This document shows, one piece after another, positions 7,071 to 11,660 of a DNA stretch of 11,660 bases; position 1 is the first letter of the stretch; each line of letters begins with the position of its first letter. The stretch is from an uncultured Collinsella sp. (lineage in GTDB: Bacteria; Actinomycetota; Coriobacteriia; Coriobacteriales; Coriobacteriaceae). The stretch covers positions 1 through 11,660 of the forward strand of contig CAAENW010000161.1 of assembly GCA_900757265.1 (NCBI GenBank). The letters are read 5' to 3'. Made by a program: the position numbers and the translations under genes. The notes beneath the pieces were generated by a model that made no database searches, was not told where the DNA came from, and saw nothing but the letters and a program-made list of their open reading frames with translations.

Positions 7071-7757
7071 TTACGCCTCAAGCGCAGCCTTGAACCAACT
7101 CGTAATACTCGTGGGGTGCGTGATGGCGGTGCCGACGACAACGGCCCAGGCGCCAGCATCGATCGCAGCGCGAGCCTCCTCGGGCGTGTGCACGCGGCCC
7201 TCGCAGATGATGGGAAGACCGGGGAATTCCTCGGTCGCCTGACGCAGGAGTGGCAGGTCGGGGCCATCGGCCATGGTGCAGTCGATGGCGGCGACGCCGT
7301 GAGAAAGCGTGGTGGATACCAGGTCAAAGCCCATATCAACCGCACGGCGAATGTCCTCGATGGTGGCACAATCCGCCATCAGGAGCACGCCCTCCTCGTG
7401 CAGCGGGCGGAAGGTATCCTCGACGGTCTTGCCATCGGGACGCGGACGATCGGTGGCGTCGATCGCCACGATATCGGCACCGGCAGCAACGCAGGCGCGA
7501 GCGTGACGCAGCGTCGGCGTGATGTAAACGCCCTCGTGTCCATCCTTCCACAGGCCGATGACGGGAACCTCACAGCGACCCTTAATAGCGGCAATGTCGG
7601 CAAGGCCCTGACAGCGAATGGCGGCGGCGCCGCCAAGCTCGCAAGCGCGAGACATTTGAGCCATGGTCTCGGGCGTACGAAGCGGCTCGCCCATATACGC
7701 CTGAACGCTCACGACGAGCTTGCCCTTCAGGGATTGAATCAAAGGATCGACGGTCAT
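7071..7757 (-). CDS. nanE: N-acetylmannosamine-6-phosphate 2-epimerase
   Basis: NanE converts ManNAc-6-phosphate to GlcNAc-6-phosphate, linking sialic acid breakdown to the amino-sugar pathway. The 228-residue TIM-barrel protein shows the family series LVVSVQA (14-20), AAIRCQG (45-51), VPVIGLWK (64-71), YITPT (78-82) and DIVAIDATDRPRP (95-107). It also has ICEGRVHTPEEA (184-195) and VVVGTAITHP (206-215). By comparison with studied NanE enzymes, Lys71 and Glu186 are the likely catalytic pair. The ATG at 7757 has AAAGG about 10 nt upstream. Between it and the kinase gene is a perfect 11-bp hairpin that may tune its expression. It is the last gene of the amino-sugar block and is followed by a terminator. 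Family identification is firm. Confidence 0.95.
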   Translation of the reverse strand: MTVDPLIQSLKGKLVVSVQAYMGEPLRTPETMAQMSRACELGGAAAIRCQGLADIAAIKGRCEVPVIGLWKDGHEGVYITPTLRHARACVAAGADIVAIDATDRPRPDGKTVEDTFRPLHEEGVLLMADCATIEDIRRAVDMGFDLVSTTLSHGVAAIDCTMADGPDLPLLRQATEEFPGLPIICEGRVHTPEEARAAIDAGAWAVVVGTAITHPTSITSWFKAALEA

Positions 7758-7780
7758 AAGGCTGCAACCTTTCTCAGAAC

Positions 7781-7811
7781 AGCCTCCCGAGGCGTGTTGT
7801 CTCGGGAGGCT
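7781..7811 (-). other. Perfect 11-bp intergenic hairpin between the ROK kinase and nanE
   Basis: AGCCTCCCGAG (7781-7791) pairs perfectly with CTCGGGAGGCT (7801-7811) around a 9-nt loop. It starts 17 nt after the kinase stop and ends 23 nt before the nanE ATG. On the minus strand it is followed by GTTCTGAG, not a U-run, so it is a poor intrinsic terminator. It may instead act as an mRNA-stability or processing element, or a weak U-less terminator. Confidence 0.6.
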
Positions 7812-7827
7812 CCTACAGCAGATACGT

Positions 7828-8793
7828 TTACTTCAACGAGGCAAGAAGATGCTCAGCGGCACCGATGAGCGGAGCATCGCCCTCCAGAGAACCGATGAGG
7901 ATCGGCGTGTCCTGAAGCGGATCGAGCGCCTGGCTGGCATAGCCCTCGTGCACCGAATCCTTCCACGTCTGCGAACGCCAATCGGGACCTTGGTGAATCA
8001 CGCCGCCCGAAAGCACGATGACCTCAGGGTCCAGGATGTTAGCGAGCGAGCCCAAGCTGGCACCCAGCGCAAAGCCGGCATCATGGATGACCTCGGTCGC
8101 CTTTGCGTCGCCTGCACGGCACAGGTCGTTCACATCGCGACCGACCGAAGGACGGCTGGGGTCGACGCGGCCAAAGCGCTCATCGTACATACGACCAATG
8201 GAAGTGCCCGAAGCAACCGACTCCAGATGGCCGGAACGCCCGCAGGCGCAGGGAATGCCGGCGGCAGCCGAGCACTCGATGTGGCCCATATGGCCAGCAG
8301 CACCATGGAAGCCCTGCATCACGCGGCCGTTCTCGACATATGCGCCGCCGATACCCGTACCGATGCCAAGACACAAGACGGAGAACTTGCCCTTGCCGAC
8401 GCCCCAGTGGGCCTCGCCCAGAGCATGAGCCTGCACGTCGCCCACAACGGCAACGGGAAGACCAAGGTCCTCGCGCAGACGCGGCCCCAACTGAACGCCG
8501 GACCAGCCGGGCATGATCTCATTGGCATACGCAATGGCGCCCGTCTTGGGATCGACGACGCCTGCGGCACCGATACCGACACCGAGAACCTCGACATCGG
8601 GATTCGCCTCAAGAGCGGCCTTGATAGACGCCTCGATACGCTGGAAGACGGCCTCGCCGCCCTCTTGGGCCTCTGTGGGAACCTCGGCCTCAAAAACGGG
8701 ATGGGGCACACTACCGTCAGCCGGGTACTCCATGATGGCAGTCGCAATTTTAGTTCCGCCGATATCGACAGAGCAGACGTACTTGTTCTCCAT
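7828..8793 (-). CDS. ROK-family sugar kinase, likely N-acetylmannosamine kinase (NanK-type)
   Basis: This is a cytoplasmic ATP-dependent sugar kinase of the ROK family. The 321-residue protein has the N-terminal phosphate loop DIGGTKIA (10-17), catalytic Asp119 in VVGDVQAHALGE, and GIGTGIGGAYV (143-153). The GHMGHIE motif (167-173) is followed by the zinc-site region CACGRSGHLE (182-191) and the C-terminal LSGGV (261-265). The usual third cysteine of the CxCGxxGCxE zinc motif is His189, and the residue before the catalytic Asp is Gly instead of the common Asn. The ATG at 8793 is preceded by GAAGGAG, AAGGAG being 6 nt away; a further in-frame ATG at 8820 is rejected. Its position between an NAL-like aldolase and nanE makes ManNAc the likely substrate, but ROK kinases for glucose or GlcNAc look similar, so I give no symbol. 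Confidence 0.9.
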   Translation of the reverse strand: MENKYVCSVDIGGTKIATAIMEYPADGSVPHPVFEAEVPTEAQEGGEAVFQRIEASIKAALEANPDVEVLGVGIGAAGVVDPKTGAIAYANEIMPGWSGVQLGPRLREDLGLPVAVVGDVQAHALGEAHWGVGKGKFSVLCLGIGTGIGGAYVENGRVMQGFHGAAGHMGHIECSAAAGIPCACGRSGHLESVASGTSIGRMYDERFGRVDPSRPSVGRDVNDLCRAGDAKATEVIHDAGFALGASLGSLANILDPEVIVLSGGVIHQGPDWRSQTWKDSVHEGYASQALDPLQDTPILIGSLEGDAPLIGAAEHLLASLK

Positions 8794-8884
8794 GTCGCTC
8801 TCCTTCGGAGATAAAAACAACTACAGGAAATGCGCCGTCAGGCTAGCCGTCACAGCGCAGTAAAGGTTTTCCAGGTGTCCGAGA

Positions 8885-8944
8885 TCGCCGAGAAACCGTG
8901 TGGCCATTGACCTAATGGGTCATGGCCACACGGTTGAACGGCGA
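8885..8944 (-). other. Long imperfect hairpin in the aldolase-kinase intergenic gap
   Basis: A 14-bp perfect stem (8894-8907 with 8922-8935, arm AACCGTGTGGCCAT) is extended inward by 4 bp past a single bulge. It is extended outward, across a 3x3 internal loop, by a 6-bp stem (TCGCCG 8885-8890 with CGGCGA 8939-8944). It begins 20 nt after the aldolase stop. The minus-strand sequence after the main stem is TCTCGG, so there is no proper U-run. It could be a U-less terminator, an RNA-processing or stability element, or a regulatory leader of the kinase gene. The rest of this 171-nt gap (8794-8964) shows no gene and no convincing promoter. Confidence 0.6.
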
Positions 8945-8964
8945 GGTCGGGTGCCTGGGAAGCT

Positions 8965-9885
8965 TTACAGGAGACCGTTGTCCTGAAGGACCTTCCTAAT
9001 CGCCTCGACGTTCTCGCCGGTCATGGCCTTCACCGGGCGCGGCATGGTCGGGCTGTCGAAGATGCCCATGAGGTTCATAGCGGTCTTGAAGGCGCCGACG
9101 CCACCGGCATAGCCCTGGACGCCCGAGGTGACGTCCCAGATGTGCGAAATCTCATTGAGGCGATCCTGCTCGGCCTTGACAGTAGCCCAGTCGCCGGCCT
9201 GAGCGGCCTTCCACTGGCGCACGTAGCCCTCGGGCTCAACGTTGGCAAGGCCCGGGACAGAACCGTCGGCGCCACCGAGGTAAGCGCCGTCGACAACAAC
9301 CTCGTGACCGGTGAGGATGCTCATCGGATGGCCGTTCTTCTCGTTCTCCTGAACGAGATAGCGGAACGAGATGTCATCACCCGAGGAATCCTTGACGCCA
9401 GCAAGGACGCCCTCGGCGCCGAGCTTGGCAAGGAGCTTCCAGGGGAGCTTGGTGTGAACGCAGACGGGAATGTCATAGGCAAAGATGGGCAGGTCGAGCT
9501 CCTCGTGCAGGATGCGGAAGTGCTCCTCGACCTCGGTCATGCCCTGCAGGGCATAGAACGGGCAGGTGGCGACAAGCGCATCGGCGCCCAGCTCCTGAGC
9601 GACCTTACCGTGCTCGATCATGCGCTCGGTCTCGGTATCGATGATGCCGACCAGGACGGGCACGCGGTGGTCGACGATACGAACGGCCTCGGCAATGATC
9701 TGGCGACGACGCTCATCAGTGGAGAAAACGACCTCGCCCGAAGAGCCCAGGAAGAACAGGCCATCGACGCCGGCATCGATCATGCGGTTGATGCTGCGCT
9801 CAAAGGAGGCAACGTCGAGCTGGTGGTCTTCGGTATCGGGAACAACGACGGGAGGGATAACGCCGGTGAATTTCTGAGTTGCCAC
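8965..9885 (-). CDS. DHDPS/N-acetylneuraminate lyase superfamily aldolase (probable sialic acid lyase by context)
   Basis: This is a pyruvate-dependent class I aldolase of the DapA/NanA superfamily, a TIM barrel forming a Schiff base with pyruvate. The 306-residue length is typical. Visible are GVIPPVVVP (8-16), the pyruvate-carboxylate loop GSSGE (47-51), Tyr137 in FAYDIP, and Schiff-base Lys165 in GVKDSSGD. GGADGSVPGLAN (204-215) follows. The frame is open to 9969, but the start is best placed at a GTG (9885). AAGGAG lies 6 nt upstream, and the protein then begins MATQKFTGVIPP, as family members do. The neighbours nanE and a ROK kinase suggest cleavage of N-acetylneuraminate to ManNAc and pyruvate. 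However, the KDSSG and TGHE segments differ from the KFTS-type and GYDE motifs of classical NanA, so another 2-keto-3-deoxy sugar acid is possible. Confidence 0.92.
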   Translation of the reverse strand: MATQKFTGVIPPVVVPDTEDHQLDVASFERSINRMIDAGVDGLFFLGSSGEVVFSTDERRRQIIAEAVRIVDHRVPVLVGIIDTETERMIEHGKVAQELGADALVATCPFYALQGMTEVEEHFRILHEELDLPIFAYDIPVCVHTKLPWKLLAKLGAEGVLAGVKDSSGDDISFRYLVQENEKNGHPMSILTGHEVVVDGAYLGGADGSVPGLANVEPEGYVRQWKAAQAGDWATVKAEQDRLNEISHIWDVTSGVQGYAGGVGAFKTAMNLMGIFDSPTMPRPVKAMTGENVEAIRKVLQDNGLL

Positions 9886-9953
9886 AAGAATCTCCTTAGT
9901 TGTCTGGCGGGCGGCCCTATGCCACCCACTCTTGTTGGCAGTGTCCAGGCCGT

Positions 9954-10805
9954 CTAGGCCAAAGAACACGGGTAGAACGTTTGGTTAAAAAAGTCGATGA
10001 CTTCGTTTTCGAACGCATTGATGCGCTCATGAGCGTATTTGGCATAGATGATATGCCTCCGGTCACACTCAAGACCGTTGAATACGGCAAACTGGCCCTT
10101 GGGATCGCACACGGCATCCATGAGCGATGTGCCCATGAGCACCGATCCACGCACCCGAGACGACAACGCCTCGAGGCCACCGGGAATTGGATTGGCAACC
10201 GCCGTGCAGGCGAGGCCCCGCTCGTCCAGAGCAGAAACCGCCAGCGCGACTCCGCCGCCAAGGCCCTCGCCCCATGCAAAGATGCGGTCGGGGTCCACGC
10301 CATCAAGATTGCGCGCCACCTTCGCCATCGCGCAACCCCAACGGACGCGCTTGACAAAAGCAGGAGAGGCAATCCCCTGCTGCAGCTCGCTGGATCCAAT
10401 CGCCTCATCGTCCAGCGCAAGCACGGCATATCCCATGGCCGCAAACCTCGTCATGTGATGCCATCCCCGCACGGGTCGGTCGATGTCGTGAAACATCAGA
10501 CATAGCGGCACAAGCTCGGATGCTCGGGCGCGACCGGCAGGCTCGATCAAACGTGCGTGGACCACATCGCCACCAAGCTCAAAGGAAACCTCGGAGTAGC
10601 GGGCATACGGATTGGCGAAATCGATCGCCGTAATACTCGGCCCGCAAACCTCAAGGTCCGAAGCGGCTATCTCTAATTCGGAAACATCCGCAGAAGCATC
10701 ACCGCGCCAATCCCGGAAATCAGCGAGCCTTGACGAGACCGTTCCGGGAATCCCCACAAGGTCGGAGACAATCAGCTCATTGACATTGCTCTCGCACTTA
10801 GACAT
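9954..10805 (-). CDS. AXE1/CE7-like protein lacking the catalytic serine (probable pseudo-esterase)
   Basis: This 283-residue alpha/beta-hydrolase-like protein is a divergent paralogue of the esterase encoded just upstream. The C-terminal part aligns clearly (QFAVFNGLECDRRH here, QFAVYNNLTCEKRH there). Asp230 and His259 occupy the catalytic Asp and His positions with the same 29-residue spacing. The nucleophile elbow is broken: the neighbour's GASQGGG is GEGLGGG here, so serine is replaced by Gly181 (codon GGC at 10263-10265). The oxyanion-hole motif HGYPG has become HDIDR. The segment between nucleophile and Asp is 49 residues instead of 91, removing most of the family's substrate-lid region. 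The frame is intact, with no stops or shifts. The start ATG overlaps the upstream gene's stop by 8 nt (ATGTCTAA) and has GGGAGG upstream, indicating coupled translation. Classical hydrolase activity is unlikely; a binding, regulatory or partner role is inference. Confidence 0.85.
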   Translation of the reverse strand: MSKCESNVNELIVSDLVGIPGTVSSRLADFRDWRGDASADVSELEIAASDLEVCGPSITAIDFANPYARYSEVSFELGGDVVHARLIEPAGRARASELVPLCLMFHDIDRPVRGWHHMTRFAAMGYAVLALDDEAIGSSELQQGIASPAFVKRVRWGCAMAKVARNLDGVDPDRIFAWGEGLGGGVALAVSALDERGLACTAVANPIPGGLEALSSRVRGSVLMGTSLMDAVCDPKGQFAVFNGLECDRRHIIYAKYAHERINAFENEVIDFFNQTFYPCSLA

Positions 10806-11660
10806 GAGCCTCCCCTCCCTTGCAGAAAAACGGAATGATCAGATCGTCAAAATCCTGAATCTCCTCGTGGCCAAAGCCTTCAAAGAACTCATGACGCTTT
10901 TCACAGGTCAGGTTGTTATAGACCGCAAACTGCGTCGCTGGCGGACAGACGGTATCGGCTGTGCCGGTGCCAAACAGCACGGGGCATTTGACCATAGGGG
11001 CAAAGTTCTTGGAATCGAAGCACGCCAGCTTGGCATAGGCTTCGTCGATACGAGTCGAGTCCTCGTCAAACCAGCGAGACCAATAGCGCAGGCCCTCGTA
11101 GGCAATGTCGTCGGCATCCAAATCCCAGACCAGGCGGAAATCCGACAGGAAGGGATAGAGGATGGCGGCGCGATTGATAAGCTCGCTGTTAAGTGCACAG
11201 GTCGCAATGCCCAAACCGCCGCCCTGCGACGCGCCGTTCACAAACACACGGGCAAGATCGATGCCCTCGAGCTCGCGAACGATGCGGCACAGGATGCGAA
11301 TATCTTGGTGCAAGCGGACATAGTAGAGGTTGGCCGGATCGCCGTCGATACCGGCGACGATATGGCCCGCGACCGTTGTGCCCTCAAATCCACCAATGTC
11401 CTCGGAGGGACCTCCTTGGCCGGGGCAGTCGAGGGCGATGAGTGCCATGCCCATGCCCGCAAACGACGCCTGCTCAAACCAGCTGCGGCTTGCACCCGGA
11501 TACCCATGGAACTGAAGTACCAATGGCACGGGCTCGTCCGAGACGGGTTTAAGGTACTTGGCATGCAGGCGAGCGCCACACATGCCGGTATACCAGAGGT
11601 CGAAAAGCTGGCAGGTCACGGCATCGGTGACCGATGCCGTCTCGATCGCATAGTCAAGCC
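10798..11660 (-). CDS. Acetyl xylan esterase / cephalosporin-C deacetylase family (CE7, AXE1), N-terminus cut by window edge
   Basis: CE7 esterases remove acetyl groups from small acetylated sugars and are usually cytoplasmic. The frame is open to the window edge, so the true start is outside. The visible residues preceding a GTG at 11619 (LDYAIETASVTDAV) continue the family fold, so that GTG is probably not the start. Counting from it, the oxyanion motif is HGYPGASRSW (38-47), nucleophile Ser131 is in NGASQGGG, Asp222 in GTGTADTV, and His251 in GFGHEE, giving a complete triad. The family RGQ motif reads PGQ here (66-68). It is followed, with an 8-nt overlap, by a serine-less paralogue. Next to sialic acid genes it may de-O-acetylate sialic acids or other host glycans, comparable to AXE1-type genes reported in pneumococcal nan loci. 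That substrate is inferred from context. Confidence 0.92.
   Translation of the reverse strand, partial: LDYAIETASVTDAVTCQLFDLWYTGMCGARLHAKYLKPVSDEPVPLVLQFHGYPGASRSWFEQASFAGMGMALIALDCPGQGGPSEDIGGFEGTTVAGHIVAGIDGDPANLYYVRLHQDIRILCRIVRELEGIDLARVFVNGASQGGGLGIATCALNSELINRAAILYPFLSDFRLVWDLDADDIAYEGLRYWSRWFDEDSTRIDEAYAKLACFDSKNFAPMVKCPVLFGTGTADTVCPPATQFAVYNNLTCEKRHEFFEGFGHEEIQDFDDLIIPFFCKGGEAHV

Noticed and set aside
9142..9957. 271-codon open frame on the plus strand opposite the aldolase
   Set aside because: Shadow of the aldolase gene; no ribosome-binding site or domain.
1..11660. CRISPR array, tRNA, rRNA or insertion sequence
   Set aside because: No periodic repeats, no cloverleaf-like or rRNA sequence, and no transposase or terminal inverted repeats with target duplications were seen on reading both strands.

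Overview
The window reads as a moderately GC-rich, host-associated actinobacterial chromosome. It is most probably from the class Coriobacteriia (Collinsella or a close relative). This is inferred from gene content and order, not from a database search: a rapZ-whiA-gap-pgk-tpiA-secG order as in Actinobacteria, an actinobacterial-type P-loop in RapZ, and a nearby sialic-acid/amino-sugar block typical of gut commensals. Every gene I can support lies on the minus strand, so the biological reading direction is from 11660 down to 1.

Region 11660-7071 is an amino-sugar catabolic block. It starts with a CE7/AXE1-type acetyl esterase cut by the window edge. An 8-nt-overlapping second AXE1-like protein follows that has lost its catalytic serine. 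Next come a DapA/NAL-superfamily aldolase (GTG start), a ROK-family sugar kinase (probably ManNAc kinase) and NanE (ManNAc-6-P epimerase). A plausible pathway is de-O-acetylation of sialic acid, cleavage to ManNAc and pyruvate, phosphorylation, then epimerisation to GlcNAc-6-P. Two strong hairpins sit in the gaps before the kinase and before nanE, and a classical terminator closes the block.

Region 7020-5113 holds rapZ and whiA, six bases apart. The yvcK gene usually found between them is not there.

Region 5112-244 is the lower-glycolysis cluster gap, pgk, tpiA, gpmI. An AT-rich promoter with a perfect 14-bp palindrome lies upstream of gap. A terminator separates gap from pgk, so gap can be expressed above the rest. 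The genes pgk, tpiA and gpmI are tightly packed, with an 8-nt overlap and then a 5-nt gap. A terminator follows gpmI.

Region 88-1 is the start of secG, encoding the small SecYEG translocon subunit, cut by the window edge.

The most interesting element is the catalytically dead-looking AXE1 paralogue translationally coupled to an intact one. After it come an aldolase whose active-site motifs do not match classical NanA, and the structured intergenic elements in the amino-sugar block. I see no CRISPR array, insertion sequence, rRNA or tRNA.
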